Assembly: GCF_000325705.1 (NCBI RefSeq)
Contig: NC_019904.1
Location: 2,792,001 to 2,856,000, forward strand
Length of the DNA stretch: 64,000 nt
DNA from: Echinicola vietnamensis DSM 17526
Lineage (GTDB): Bacteria > Bacteroidota > Bacteroidia > Cytophagales > Cyclobacteriaceae
Reading direction: 5' to 3'
Shown: piece by piece, positions 19,430-30,395 of the stretch
Layout: every line of letters starts with the position of its first letter
Numbering within the stretch: position 1 is the stretch's first letter
Notes under the pieces: generated by a model
What the model saw: only the letters and a program-made list of their open reading frames with translations
The model's database searches: none
Told to the model about the DNA's origin: nothing
Translations under genes and position numbers: made by a program

Positions 19430-19975
19430 TTACCAATTTGCCACAGTAGAGGTGAAAATATCCTGAATGATGTTTTCAAAAATGGTATCTATCAGGTCAG
19501 TTTCCACTGCGAGGACCGAAGTACTCCGAGGGTCATAGTCCTGATAGAAGGAGTAGGTCTTTTTACTGTCCTGCTCTTCATCGCTCAGGTTGATATAGTT
19601 GACTTCCACAGCAATGGTCAAGCGCATTTGACCGGCCCGATCAGGTTGGTTGGGATCGGTGGTGGAGACCGTGGCCTGTGGGGTGAGGGAATACCGTGTG
19701 ATGGCTCCTTCAAATTGCAAGTCACCATTGGTCTGGACCAACTCCAACTGGGTGTTTCGCTGAAAATAATCTTTCAGGGATTCGGTAAAGTTTTGCCCCA
19801 TATTGGCAGGGCCACCGCCGGAATCGTTGAAGAAATTGGCCACCGAGAAAGTCTGGGTTACATTATAATCCAGGTTAGTGCCGGTAAAACTATATTCTAC
19901 TTTGCAGCCCCAAAGCAGCATCAGTGGGCATAGTACCAACGCAAACATGAGCTTTGATCTACTCATTGATGTCAT
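19430..19975 (-). CDS. lptE: LPS-assembly lipoprotein LptE
   Basis: 181 residues from the ATG at 19975 (alternative 19966). The lipobox LLWGC places the lipidated Cys at residue 24, followed by KVEYSFTGTNL as in Bacteroidota LptE. LptE plugs the LptD barrel and helps insert LPS into the outer membrane. Further upstream in-frame sequence belongs to the sigma54-activator gene, which this one overlaps by 8-17 bases (ATGAGTAG), so translational coupling is likely. LptD is not in the window. Confidence 0.87.
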   Translation of the reverse strand: MTSMSRSKLMFALVLCPLMLLWGCKVEYSFTGTNLDYNVTQTFSVANFFNDSGGGPANMGQNFTESLKDYFQRNTQLELVQTNGDLQFEGAITRYSLTPQATVSTTDPNQPDRAGQMRLTIAVEVNYINLSDEEQDSKKTYSFYQDYDPRSTSVLAVETDLIDTIFENIIQDIFTSTVANW

Positions 19976-21260
19976 ATTGTTTGATTTTTCGATAAAGGGT
20001 ACGTTCCGAAATGCCCAGGTCCTGCGCCGCATATTTACGTTTATTGTTATGTTTTCTGAGCGCTTTTATGATCAGTTCTTTTTCTTTCTTCTCGATGGAA
20101 AGTGAATGGTCATCCTCTTCGTGAATAATGTCCTCGATTTCATCATCATATTCTTCAGAATGGGCATGTTGATTGGAGATTTTCCCCGATTCCAATACAA
20201 TGGGCATGGATGCGGGACTTGACTCCTTGGACGAGGTATCATCAAAAGACACAGAAGTGTCCATGTCTTCAAACAACGAGTAGTGCTTTTTGATGATGTT
20301 TTGATTGATCCCGCCGGACTGGTACGTGTCGAGCACCAGCTTTTTCAGCTCTGTCATGTCCTTTTTCATGTCAAAGAGCACTTTGTACAGGATCTCCCGC
20401 TCCGAAAAATCAGAAGATGATTCGCCCTTTTGTCCACCACCGGTGTAAGGGGCCGGTAAATTGGATTCTGTGGACGGTAAATATTTTGCCAGCGTGATGG
20501 CATTGACATCCCGGTCCTCCTCCAGCAGGGAAATTTGCTCGGCCAAGTTTTTCAATTGCCGGATATTTCCTTTAAAGGGGAATTTTTTAAGGAGTTCTTT
20601 TGCCTCTCCGTCTAGGGAAATGGGTTTTACGTTATATTTCTCACTGAAATCAGTGGTGAATTTCCGGAATAAGAGGATGATGTCGTCGCCTCTTTCCCTA
20701 AGAGGAGGGACGAAAATGGGCACGGTGTTCAGGCGATAGTAAAGATCTTCTCTGAACTTACCCTTTTCTACTGCTTGGATAAGGTTGACGTTGGTGGCAG
20801 CGATGACACGGACATCGGTCTTTTGGACTTTGGAAGAACCTACTTTGATAAATTCACCGTTTTCCAATACCCGCAGCAATCTTGCTTGGGTGCCCAGGGG
20901 CATTTCGCCTATTTCATCCAAAAAGATGGATCCACCATCGGTCACTTCAAAATATCCTTTCCGCGCTTCGTGTGCGCCGGTGAAGGAACCCTTCTCGTGA
21001 CCGAACAATTCTGAATCAATGGTGCCTTCTGGAATGGCACCGCAGTTGATGGCAATGAACTTCCCATGTTTGCGCGTACTGATCGAATGGATGATTTTGG
21101 AAAAGGACTCTTTACCACTTCCACTTTCACCAGTGATCAGCACCGTCATTTCCGTTGGCGCAGCCTGCATGGCTACGCGAATGGCATGATTGAGCAGGGG
21201 GCTATTGCCGATTATACCAAAACGCTGTTTAATGGATAATACTTCCGCGTCTGTTATCAT
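19959..21260 (-). CDS. Sigma54-dependent transcriptional activator without receiver domain
   Basis: 433 residues from the ATG at 21260, 22 bases after miaB. The AAA+ domain starts near residue 17: Walker A GESGSGKE (44-51), the sigma54-contact loop GSFTGA (91-96, Ser in place of the usual Ala), Walker B GGSIFLDE (109-116), and the RLNTVPIFVPPLRER region. A Ser/Glu-rich linker and a Fis-type helix-turn-helix (ALRKHNNKRKYAAQDLGISERTLYRKIK) follow. There is no N-terminal sensor, so activity may depend on partner proteins or on expression. Target genes unknown; it is cotranscribed with envelope genes. Confidence 0.93.
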   Translation of the reverse strand: MITDAEVLSIKQRFGIIGNSPLLNHAIRVAMQAAPTEMTVLITGESGSGKESFSKIIHSISTRKHGKFIAINCGAIPEGTIDSELFGHEKGSFTGAHEARKGYFEVTDGGSIFLDEIGEMPLGTQARLLRVLENGEFIKVGSSKVQKTDVRVIAATNVNLIQAVEKGKFREDLYYRLNTVPIFVPPLRERGDDIILLFRKFTTDFSEKYNVKPISLDGEAKELLKKFPFKGNIRQLKNLAEQISLLEEDRDVNAITLAKYLPSTESNLPAPYTGGGQKGESSSDFSEREILYKVLFDMKKDMTELKKLVLDTYQSGGINQNIIKKHYSLFEDMDTSVSFDDTSSKESSPASMPIVLESGKISNQHAHSEEYDDEIEDIIHEEDDHSLSIEKKEKELIIKALRKHNNKRKYAAQDLGISERTLYRKIKQYDINE

Positions 21261-21282
21261 AGATTTCAGGGGCTTTAGTGGT

Positions 21283-22743
21283 TTAGGAAAGCACTTCGCC
21301 AAATAAGGTGGCGGCCGTACAATCCACGATTTTTACACGGACATAATCTCCTTTTTTGTGGTTGCCTTTTGGGAAAATCACCACTTTGTTGGCCGAATTT
21401 CGACCTTTAAGTTGTTCTTCCGAACGTTTGGAAGTCCCTTCTACCAATACCTCCTGGGTTTGTCCCAAATCCAGTTTGTTTCTTTCCAGGGAATGCTGGG
21501 TTTGCTTCGCAATGATCTCTTGAAGCCTGCGTTTTTTTGTCTCCAAAGGAATATCGTCTTCATACTTCTTGGCTGCAAGGGTGCCTGGCCTTTCGGAATA
21601 GAAAAACATGTAAGAGAAATCGTATTTTACGATGTCCATTAAGCTTAAGGTCTCTTGGTGCTCTTCTTCCGTTTCCGAGCAAAAACCAGCGATCATATCC
21701 GAAGAAATACCACATTCCTGCCCCAGGATCTCGCGGATCTTGGCCACCCTTTCGAGGTACCATTCCCGGTCATAGGTCCTGTTCATAAGGTCCAGTATAC
21801 GGCTGTTACCGCTTTGTACAGGAAGGTGGATGTATTTGCAGATATTGTCGTATTTTTTCATGGTATACAACACCTCATCCGTAATGTCTTTTGGGTGGGA
21901 GGTGGAAAACCTTACGCGCAGTTGGGGAGCTACTTTTGCCACCATTTCCAGTAGGTTGGCAAAATTGATCACCTCACTGACGTCTTCTTCCTGCTTGTTA
22001 AGGCGGGCTTTGTTGTTTTCTTCTGGTGACCACTTGTAGCTGTCCACGTTTTGGCCTAGCAAGGTCACTTCTTTATACCCTTTGTCAAACAGCTCTTGTG
22101 CCTCTTTGACGATGGAATGCGGGTCTCGGCTTCTTTCTCTGCCTCTGGTGAAAGGGACCACGCAGAATGAGCACATGTTGTCACAGCCTCGCATTATGGA
22201 AATGAAGGCGCTTACCCCGTTGGTGTTTAGCCTGACAGGTGAAATGTCTGCATAGGTCTCTTCACGGGAAAGGAAAGTATTGACTCCTTTGTCGCCTTCC
22301 TCGGCCACTTTTACCAAGTTGGGCAGGTCCCGGTAGGCATCAGGGCCTACTACCACATCCACTAATTTCTCCTCCTCCAGCAGCTTGTCCTTAAGCCGCT
22401 CGGCCATGCATCCAAGTACCCCAATGGTGAGGTCTGGTCGCGCCTTTTTGATGGTGTTAAACTGCGTCAGTCGCTTTCTGACGGTAAGCTCCGCCTTTTC
22501 CCGTATGGAACAGGTGTTGAGAAAGATGACATCTGCCTGTTCGAAATTTGAAGTCGTATCGAATCCATTCTTTTTCATAATGGATGCGACGATCTCACTG
22601 TCAGAAAAATTCATCTGACAGCCGTAGCTTTCTATGTATAATTTTTTTTGCTTTCCGGTATTCTCCTCTTCTGTGGTTTTAAACTCACATGCCTGCGCCT
22701 CTTCAGCTGGAAGAATGTCGATATCCTTGATTATGTTCTCCAT
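21283..22743 (-). CDS. miaB: tRNA-i6A37 methylthiotransferase MiaB
   Basis: 486 residues. Makes ms2i6A37 in tRNAs reading U-starting codons. An N-terminal extension (1-33) precedes the UPF0004 domain with C42 ([13 protein letters not shown]), C78 ([10 protein letters not shown]) and C112 (LGCMAERLK). The radical-SAM motif is in [28 protein letters not shown] domain closes the protein ([22 protein letters not shown]). First gene of the cluster that runs to secG. Clearly distinct from the MtaB paralogue at 2-3.4 kb by its QMNFSDSE and GRERSR motifs. Confidence 0.95.
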   Translation of the reverse strand: MENIIKDIDILPAEEAQACEFKTTEEENTGKQKKLYIESYGCQMNFSDSEIVASIMKKNGFDTTSNFEQADVIFLNTCSIREKAELTVRKRLTQFNTIKKARPDLTIGVLGCMAERLKDKLLEEEKLVDVVVGPDAYRDLPNLVKVAEEGDKGVNTFLSREETYADISPVRLNTNGVSAFISIMRGCDNMCSFCVVPFTRGRERSRDPHSIVKEAQELFDKGYKEVTLLGQNVDSYKWSPEENNKARLNKQEEDVSEVINFANLLEMVAKVAPQLRVRFSTSHPKDITDEVLYTMKKYDNICKYIHLPVQSGNSRILDLMNRTYDREWYLERVAKIREILGQECGISSDMIAGFCSETEEEHQETLSLMDIVKYDFSYMFFYSERPGTLAAKKYEDDIPLETKKRRLQEIIAKQTQHSLERNKLDLGQTQEVLVEGTSKRSEEQLKGRNSANKVVIFPKGNHKKGDYVRVKIVDCTAATLFGEVLS

Positions 22744-23031
22744 ATCTCGCGTTCAATCAATTTGAGATGCGAAATTAATAAAATACCGACAAAATGACAG
22801 GGTTTTACGTGTTAATCTTTACTAAGTTTAAGGATAGGACGCTCCATGAAGGGGAAGAGGAAAAGGGTTGATGCTGCGGAGGTTAACGGTAATTTTTTTG
22901 AAATATTCTTGGATTAGCATGAAAATTGACTTATTCTTCTTATGCGTTGTTTTTGGCATCAACATGAAAACATTTTTCATTAAAGAAGACTTTTACTTAT
23001 TATCTTTACTAAGCGAACTAAAAGGATACAA

Positions 23032-26000
23032 TTGGATAAATTAAAAAAGGTGCTTTATAAATTTTTCAAGGTATTTAAAGTAATACTATTGGTATTACTG
23101 GTACTTATTGTAGGTGCTTTGCTTTTTATTAGAAGCCCTTGGGGGCAGGAGATTATTGTGGGCAAGGCCGTCAATTATGTGAAGGGTAAAACCCAGACGG
23201 AGATGGCCATCGAAAAGCTCTATGTCACCTTTACTGGCAATGTGTTCTTAGAAGGACTTTACCTGGAGGATCTGAAGGGCGATACCCTCGTCTATTCGGG
23301 TAAATTGGAAACTGGCGTGGAAATATGGCCCCTTATCCAAGATGGAGCCATCCACGTGACCAAACTGGAATGGGAAAACCTGACGGCCAATGTGGTCAGG
23401 GAAGAGAAAAACGGTAAGTTCAATTTTGATTTCTTAATGGAGGCATTTGCTTCCAGCGATTCCACATCCACGGTGGAGACAGATACTGTGGAGGCGTCAG
23501 GGCCCATGCCTGAAGTAGATTTAGGCCCTGTGGATTTCAGAAATTTTAATATAGCCTATCAGGATGGTGTGATGGGATTGGCTGCCAAGGTCGACCTAGG
23601 TGAAATCCATTTGGAGATGGAGCGGGTTGATCTGAACAAGATGGCCTTTTATATCCGTGATTTTCAATTCCGGAATACTTCAGCCAGCTATTCCCAAACC
23701 AAACCTTTTCCTCCCTCTGAGGAAGACACAACCGCTGTTTCACCTATGCCAGTGGTCATCGTGGACCGGTTTTTAGTGGAAAACATCCAAGCCAATTATG
23801 AATCGGTACCTGATGAAATAGCGGCCAATGTAGCCTTGGGCAAGCTATTGGTGGAGCTTCCTGAGGCAGACCTTGATGCCCAAAAGATCCATCTAAAAAC
23901 AATGGAATTGTTAGATTCCAATATAGCATTGAAATTGCCAAAAACCACTTCCGAAAATCAAGAGGTGGCCACGGAGCCTGCAGAAGAAGCCCCCTTTCAG
24001 TGGCCTGGTTGGATCGTGGACGTCAATACCATCGCGCTGGAGCGCAATCGGTTCGAAATGACCCTTGGGGATGAGAAAGTTACCCCTGGCGCGTTTAATC
24101 CAGAAGCAATGGCGATATCAGATTTTTACTTACAGGCTTCTCAAATTTACCTCAAGGATGGAGGAGCAGGAATGGTGCTGGACCGATTGGACTTTACGGA
24201 GGCCAGCGGGTTTCAATTGAAGGAATTTGGGTTTCAGGCAGGGGTAACCGATACCGATGTGACGATTGAAGAACTGGAAATCGCTACTGGAAACAGTGCG
24301 ATAGGTGGAGACATTTCCTTGGCTTTCCAATCCATGGATGAGCTGATAAACCATCCGGATCAAACGGGATTTGACGTTCAGCTTCCCAACATTCGCTTAA
24401 GTGGAAAAGATGCATATTATTTTGCGCCTGATCTGAGAGCGGATACGCTTATGAAGGAGGTAAACAAAAAAGACTTTACCGGACAATTACATGTTCAGGG
24501 AAGTATGGCTGACATGCGTATTCGTAAAACCCGGTTAAATTGGGGAGAAACGACCCATGTCAAGCTGGAGGGCGCACTAAAGCAAGCGGTGGATCCTGAA
24601 AATCTCCAAATGGATGTTAAGGATGTCCAATTTCACAGTACCAGAGAGGACTTAATTGCATTTTTGGATGAAGCGGCATACGGGGTACGCTTTCCTGATC
24701 AGATTGCTTTAATCAGTTCCATAAAAGGAAAGCTGGACGATCTCGTGGCCCAAGCAGCTGTAGAAACATCGGATGGTAACCTTTTTGCCGATGCTAAATA
24801 CATGGATCAAGAGCAGTTGTTTTTCGACGTCCAAGTAAAGGGGGAGCAGCTGTTGATGGAAAAACTCTTGCCGGGACAGGGGCTTGGCACGTTGACATTT
24901 AATATCGATGCTTCAGGTAGTGGAAGTACCATGGAAGAACTGGATGCCACCTTGAAGAGTACATTTGAGCAGTTGTCATATAATGATTATGATTTTTCTG
25001 GATTGTCGTTGGATGGCCAGCTAACAGACGGAGAGGGAGCGGTAAATGCTGCTTTTACGGATGAAAACCTGGACATGCTGCTCAAGGTAGGGGTGCTGCT
25101 GGACTCTGTGGATGCACAATACACAGCAGCGCTGGACCTCAAAGGGGCAAATCTCAGAAACCTGGGGTTGACCGCAAAAGATATTCGTACCCGCCTAAAG
25201 CTGCAGGCAGCGTTTAGGGGGAATCCAGCTCACTTCGACGTGACCACTCAGGTGAACGATGGATTGGTCGTGTACGATGATCGATCCTTTCCCCTTGGTG
25301 AATTGGATTTAAAAGCTGCCGTGCGGCCAGATAGCACAAGTGTCACCATAAGCAGTATGATGCTCAATGGCTATTTACGGTCAAACTCTTCTCCTGCGGA
25401 TATTTCGGCAGGATTGCAGCACCACTTTGAAGGATACTTGAAAGATTCCGTCTTGGTGGATTCAACGGTGGTGGACACCCTTTCCGGGGAACCGGTAGAT
25501 TTGGATTTTCAAATGGCCTTTAAACCGGCTCCCGTGTTGGATCAGGTGTTTTTGGAAGGATTGGATCAGATGGATTCCATGGATATTATGGTCAAGTTCA
25601 GGGAGCAAGAAAAGCAACTTCAAGCCAGCATTAGCTTGCCTTTTGTGCAGTATAATGAGATGACGTTGGATAGCCTTTTGGTAGATGTCGACGGTGACGG
25701 GCAGGAAATGGTTTTCGATGTAGGCTTTGCGGGACTTAGTGCTTCTCCTTTGGCCATGGGAAAGACTTCTTTCGAAGGAAACGTTAGAGGAAAAGGGCTC
25801 TATCTGAATTTTGAATCCTATGACGAATCAGAGTTGCTTTATTTTGTGGATGCTGAGGTAGATTATGTCGGGGATACGATGCATTTGCATGTGGTTCCCG
25901 AAGGACTGGTCCTGAACAGGCAAGCATGGGAGGTGCCAGCCTCCAATCAGGTGTCTTATTCAGATGCCCTGCTGAAGTTCAGGGATTTTAGTTTTGTCCA

Positions 26001-28089
26001 TGAAGGGCAGCACCTCACCTTCAGCAATGAACTAAATGAAAGCGTTGCCGATCAAGTAGGGATTACTTTTGAGGATTTTCGGCTTAGCACCTTTATGAGC
26101 TTGCTCAACCCGGATCAGTTGTTGCTTGGAGGCGAGTTAAATGGAGATTTTGTGGTAGAGAATCCTTTTGGGGCCACAGGTATTGTGGCTGATATGGATA
26201 TTTCAGAGATGAAGGCCATGGATGTGGAGTTGGGGAATTTGGCCCTCCGGGCAAAGTCCGAAGATACCAAGTCCTATGACTTTAACCTCGCTTTGAAGGA
26301 CAAGGAAATCGACCTGGATGTAGTAGGAGATTATCAGGCCAGTGCAGAAGGAGCCAATTTAAATTTAAAGTTGGATTTAAACGAGCTACAGCTAAAAGTG
26401 CTCGAAAAACTCCTGCCTGATCAGTTTGGGGAGGCCACAGGGAATCTACATGGAAATTTGGCTGTCAGTGGAACCACTGCTGCTCCAGAATATGAAGGTG
26501 CTTTTAGTTTTGAAGCGGCTTCCCTGGTGGTGAAGATGTTGAATTCAAAGTTCACACTGCCTACACAGCCCCTTCGCGTGGACGACCAAGGGGTGTACTT
26601 TGACCAATATAGTTTCAAAGATGCCGATGGCAATAGTTTTACGCTGAATGGAGAGGTCGGGACAGCGGATATGGCCAATCCGGCGTTTGACCTGCAGCTT
26701 ACGGCTCAAAACTTCCAAGTGCTCAATTCCACCCGTGAGGATAATGACTTGTTTTACGGGAAGTCCAATATCAATGCAGATGTTAAGATTACCGGTGACA
26801 TGAACCTTCCGATCGTAAAGGCGGATTTAAAGGTCAATAAAGGCACTGACCTTACTTTTGTCATCCCCGAAACGCAGTTGGAAGTGGTGGAGCGAGAAGG
26901 CGTAGTGCTCATCGTGGACCGGGACAATCCAAATGATATTCTGACGAAACGGGACATGGAAAATTCCGAATCAGCATTTACCGGAATGGAAATAGAGGCA
27001 TTGTTAAAGGTGGATCCGAATGCTGTTTTCAGGGTGATCGTGGATGAGCGATCCGGTGATAACCTGATGATCGCAGGAGAGGCAGACCTGAACTTAAACA
27101 TTGAGCCCAACGGGCGGATGAACCTTTCGGGTATCTATGAACTGTCCAAAGGACATTATGAAATGAGCCTCTATAATTTGGTTTCACGGAAATTTAACAT
27201 TGTAGAAGGCAGTACCATTTCTTGGAAAGGGGATCCCATGGATGCAGACATGGATATTACGGCATCTTATGATGTGAGGACTTCTGCCAGTGATTTGATG
27301 GCTACTCAGATTTCCGGCGTCAGTTCAGAAGTATCCACCCAATATCAGGAACGACTGCCTTTTATTGTTTACCTGAATGTAGAAGGAGAACTGCTCAGGC
27401 CTCAGATATTTTTCCAATTGGATATGCCGGAAGATGAACAAGGAGCCCTCGGGGGAAATGTGTATTCCAAAATCCAACAGGTCAATGAAGAAGAAGGAGA
27501 ATTGAACCGGCAGGTGTTTTCCTTATTGGTGCTTCAAAAGTTTATGCCCGCTACCGGCGGAGATGGGACCGGAGGAGGAACGGCAGGTTTGGCACGATCC
27601 AGTGTCAGCCAAATGCTATCCAGTCAGTTAAATGCACTTTCCAGCAATGTGTTGGGCAATTCAGGTTTTGAACTCAGTTTTGATTTGGACAGCTATGAAG
27701 GATACCAAGGGGCACAGACCAATTTAAATGTAAGTGCCCAAAAAAGGCTTTTTGACGATCGATTGATCGTGCAGGTGGGAAGTGAAATGGAACTGGAGAG
27801 TTCTAACCAGGATACCCAAAATGACGGGGCAGTGTTTGGGAATGTCAATATCGAATATTTACTCACCGAAAGTGGTAGGTACCGCTTGCGAGGGTTTAGA
27901 AAAAATGAGTTCGAAAGTATAATTGATGGACAGGTAATCGTCACAGGAATTGCCTTTATTCTAAACAGGGAATTCAACAAATTCCAGAATTTTTGGAAAA
28001 GCGAAGAAAGGATACAGCGCGAAAGTGAACAAAAAGCCAAGCAACGTGAGGCTGTAGATGGTAAAAATGAGGAAAACCATGATGAGTAA
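23032..28089 (+). CDS. tamB: Translocation and assembly module protein TamB
   Basis: 1685 residues starting at a TTG codon with AAAGGA 5 nt upstream. The TTG is favoured because the next Met lies beyond the essential N-terminal membrane anchor (about residues 13-36). A -7-like TATCTTTA at 23001-23008 fits a short leader. The protein is a long periplasmic AsmA-like beta-taco. Its C-terminal DUF490/TamB domain (about 1250-1640) includes NGRMNLSGIYELSKGHYEMSLYNLVSRKFNI, cut here by function: strand-rich, ending at the outer membrane partner. TamB bridges inner and outer membranes for barrel insertion or phospholipid transport. It overlaps tamL, forming one operon. Confidence 0.93.
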   Translation: MDKLKKVLYKFFKVFKVILLVLLVLIVGALLFIRSPWGQEIIVGKAVNYVKGKTQTEMAIEKLYVTFTGNVFLEGLYLEDLKGDTLVYSGKLETGVEIWPLIQDGAIHVTKLEWENLTANVVREEKNGKFNFDFLMEAFASSDSTSTVETDTVEASGPMPEVDLGPVDFRNFNIAYQDGVMGLAAKVDLGEIHLEMERVDLNKMAFYIRDFQFRNTSASYSQTKPFPPSEEDTTAVSPMPVVIVDRFLVENIQANYESVPDEIAANVALGKLLVELPEADLDAQKIHLKTMELLDSNIALKLPKTTSENQEVATEPAEEAPFQWPGWIVDVNTIALERNRFEMTLGDEKVTPGAFNPEAMAISDFYLQASQIYLKDGGAGMVLDRLDFTEASGFQLKEFGFQAGVTDTDVTIEELEIATGNSAIGGDISLAFQSMDELINHPDQTGFDVQLPNIRLSGKDAYYFAPDLRADTLMKEVNKKDFTGQLHVQGSMADMRIRKTRLNWGETTHVKLEGALKQAVDPENLQMDVKDVQFHSTREDLIAFLDEAAYGVRFPDQIALISSIKGKLDDLVAQAAVETSDGNLFADAKYMDQEQLFFDVQVKGEQLLMEKLLPGQGLGTLTFNIDASGSGSTMEELDATLKSTFEQLSYNDYDFSGLSLDGQLTDGEGAVNAAFTDENLDMLLKVGVLLDSVDAQYTAALDLKGANLRNLGLTAKDIRTRLKLQAAFRGNPAHFDVTTQVNDGLVVYDDRSFPLGELDLKAAVRPDSTSVTISSMMLNGYLRSNSSPADISAGLQHHFEGYLKDSVLVDSTVVDTLSGEPVDLDFQMAFKPAPVLDQVFLEGLDQMDSMDIMVKFREQEKQLQASISLPFVQYNEMTLDSLLVDVDGDGQEMVFDVGFAGLSASPLAMGKTSFEGNVRGKGLYLNFESYDESELLYFVDAEVDYVGDTMHLHVVPEGLVLNRQAWEVPASNQVSYSDALLKFRDFSFVHEGQHLTFSNELNESVADQVGITFEDFRLSTFMSLLNPDQLLLGGELNGDFVVENPFGATGIVADMDISEMKAMDVELGNLALRAKSEDTKSYDFNLALKDKEIDLDVVGDYQASAEGANLNLKLDLNELQLKVLEKLLPDQFGEATGNLHGNLAVSGTTAAPEYEGAFSFEAASLVVKMLNSKFTLPTQPLRVDDQGVYFDQYSFKDADGNSFTLNGEVGTADMANPAFDLQLTAQNFQVLNSTREDNDLFYGKSNINADVKITGDMNLPIVKADLKVNKGTDLTFVIPETQLEVVEREGVVLIVDRDNPNDILTKRDMENSESAFTGMEIEALLKVDPNAVFRVIVDERSGDNLMIAGEADLNLNIEPNGRMNLSGIYELSKGHYEMSLYNLVSRKFNIVEGSTISWKGDPMDADMDITASYDVRTSASDLMATQISGVSSEVSTQYQERLPFIVYLNVEGELLRPQIFFQLDMPEDEQGALGGNVYSKIQQVNEEEGELNRQVFSLLVLQKFMPATGGDGTGGGTAGLARSSVSQMLSSQLNALSSNVLGNSGFELSFDLDSYEGYQGAQTNLNVSAQKRLFDDRLIVQVGSEMELESSNQDTQNDGAVFGNVNIEYLLTESGRYRLRGFRKNEFESIIDGQVIVTGIAFILNREFNKFQNFWKSEERIQRESEQKAKQREAVDGKNEENHDE

Positions 28090-30385
28090 ATGCTTTAAAT
28101 ACCCAATGATTTTTTTATTGGCCGCTTTGAGTTCTTGCGGGGTGGGGAAGTACATCCCCGAGGGAGAGCAGCTTTATACCGGTGCGACTTTAAAAATTAC
28201 CACGGAGGATAAAGAACACGTAAACGAAAAGACCCTTGAAGTGATCCAAAGCCGGCTTCATGAAATGATACGTCCTGAGCCTAACAGTAAGTTTTTGGGG
28301 ATGCGCATTGGTTTGTGGGCACATTACAAGGGTACCCAGGAGAAGCCGGGTTTTTTCAATCGGTTCATGAATAAGAAATTTGGGCAAGAACCGGTCTATT
28401 TTAGCCAAGTGAATGCCTCCAAAACCGAAGAACTTTTGCTAAATCGATTGGAAAACAATGGCTTTTTCTATGCCTCGTCCAGTAGTGAGACCACAGGCAA
28501 AGGGAAATTTCTGGGAATGGCCTATCAGGTGGACGTCAGCAGACCTTACCTGATGGAAAAATTGACCCTTGAGGGGGATAGCTTGCCCATCCAAAAGCAG
28601 ATGAATGAAATTTTGGAGGATTCAGAATTACAGCCGGGTACGAGGTTTGAGCTGCAGGCATTTAAGAATGAGCGGACGCGAATAGATGAAGCGCTTAAGC
28701 TAAGAGGTTTTTATAATTTTAATGCGGATTACCTGATATTTGAAGCGGATACGAACAATTATGATGAGCGCAAATTTGACCTGTTTTTGCGGTTAAAAGC
28801 GGGAGTGCCAAAGAAAGCCATCGTGCCTTATACCGTTAATGATATCCGCGTTTACCCTAATTATACCGTGGAGGAAGAAGTGAGCAGCCAAGACACCACT
28901 TTTGTAGAGGATATCGCTTTTATCCAAGATGAGTTGACTTTCAGACCAGATTTGCTTGAAAAATATATTTTGATCAAAAAGGGGCAAATTTATAGCTCGG
29001 AACAGTCCCGGTTTACTTCCAACAGATTATCTTCCATTGGAAATTACCGCTATGTCAATTTACGCTATGAAGAGGTCGATTCGGTGACTTTGGATGAGGG
29101 GGGAAGGCTGGATGCGGATATTTACCTCTCGCCTTTGAAGAAAAGGTCTGTCCGCGCCGAACTCCAGGGAATTTCAAAATCCAATAACTTTATTGGTCCT
29201 TCTATTTTGCTGACTTATCGAAACAGGAATTTGTTTAAGGGCGGTGAAACCTTGAATATTTCGGCAAACTTTGGCTATGAAACGCAGATTGCAGGAGGAG
29301 ACAGGACCGGTTTAAGTACGTATGATATCGGCTTAAGCGGGGATTTGATTTTTCCGAGAGTGATCTTTCCCTCCCAGATTCAAGACCGTTTCCGATATTC
29401 TGTGCCCAAAACCAAAATCAGTCTCGGGGTACAATCGATCAATAGAATTGGGCTGTATCGACTAAACAATGTATCTACCAGCTACGGGTATTACTGGAAT
29501 GCAAACCGGTTTGTTTACCATGAAATCAATCCCATCAGTTTGAGTGTGGTGAGCCTGTCAGATGTGACGTCAGATTTTCAGGAGATATTGGATGATAACC
29601 CGTTTTTGGCCAAGAGTTTTGAGCAGCAGTTTATTGCCGGGTTAAATTATACCTTTAATTACAACCAACTCGGGGACAAGTTCCGGAAGCATAAAATATT
29701 TACAGGTTTTTCACTTGATATGGCAGGTAACCTGATTGGAGCGTTTGATGGAAAAGGCACTATTGAAGAGCCCAACAAGATTTTCGGCATGGAATACGCC
29801 CAATATGTCCGGGGCGATTTGGACTTTCGATATCATTTAAAGCTGAGTGAAGATCAGGTGTTGGCTACACGTCTCTTTGGAGGTGTAGGGGTGCCGTATG
29901 GCAACTCCATATCCTTACCCTATGTGAAGCAATACTCCGCAGGTGGCCCAAATAGTGTGAGGGCCTTCCGTATCCGGTCCCTCGGTCCGGGATCTTATCG
30001 GCCTGATTCTATCAATAACCAATCTTATTTTGAACAAACAGGTGATATTAGATTGGAAGGAAATATTGAATATCGCTTCCCCATTGTGCCTTACCTGAAA
30101 GGGGCACTGTTTGTGGATGCAGGTAACGTGTGGTTGATGAACGAAAATGAAGCCTTGCCGGGAGGTAAGTTTTCAGGGAAATGGGCAAGTGAACTCGGCG
30201 TAGGTACGGGGGTAGGGTTAAGGATAGATATAGAGTTTTTCGTCATCAGGTTTGATTTTGCTTCCCCATTGCGAAAGCCTTGGTTGCCTGAAGGAGAGCG
30301 ATGGCAAAATGAATTTAAGCCATTTGACCGAGATTGGAGACGAGAAAACTTTATTTTCAATTTTGCAATTGGCTACCCGTTCTAG
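28079..30385 (+). CDS. tamL: TamA/BamA-family outer-membrane lipoprotein TamL
   Basis: 768 residues from the ATG at 28079, which overlaps the tamB stop (ATGATGAGTAA); 28058 and 28082 are alternatives. The lipobox LSSC puts Cys at residue 20, the feature that separates Bacteroidota TamL from proteobacterial TamA. POTRA-like repeats fill about 25-370, and the 16-strand Omp85 barrel follows, with the GGPNSVRAFRIRSLGPGSY lid-lock region and FVDAGNVW near the end, and the C-terminal FNFAIGYPF. It pairs with TamB to insert outer-membrane proteins. Confidence 0.93.
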   Translation: MMSKCFKYPMIFLLAALSSCGVGKYIPEGEQLYTGATLKITTEDKEHVNEKTLEVIQSRLHEMIRPEPNSKFLGMRIGLWAHYKGTQEKPGFFNRFMNKKFGQEPVYFSQVNASKTEELLLNRLENNGFFYASSSSETTGKGKFLGMAYQVDVSRPYLMEKLTLEGDSLPIQKQMNEILEDSELQPGTRFELQAFKNERTRIDEALKLRGFYNFNADYLIFEADTNNYDERKFDLFLRLKAGVPKKAIVPYTVNDIRVYPNYTVEEEVSSQDTTFVEDIAFIQDELTFRPDLLEKYILIKKGQIYSSEQSRFTSNRLSSIGNYRYVNLRYEEVDSVTLDEGGRLDADIYLSPLKKRSVRAELQGISKSNNFIGPSILLTYRNRNLFKGGETLNISANFGYETQIAGGDRTGLSTYDIGLSGDLIFPRVIFPSQIQDRFRYSVPKTKISLGVQSINRIGLYRLNNVSTSYGYYWNANRFVYHEINPISLSVVSLSDVTSDFQEILDDNPFLAKSFEQQFIAGLNYTFNYNQLGDKFRKHKIFTGFSLDMAGNLIGAFDGKGTIEEPNKIFGMEYAQYVRGDLDFRYHLKLSEDQVLATRLFGGVGVPYGNSISLPYVKQYSAGGPNSVRAFRIRSLGPGSYRPDSINNQSYFEQTGDIRLEGNIEYRFPIVPYLKGALFVDAGNVWLMNENEALPGGKFSGKWASELGVGTGVGLRIDIEFFVIRFDFASPLRKPWLPEGERWQNEFKPFDRDWRRENFIFNFAIGYPF

Positions 30386-30395
30386 GGAGGAGAAG

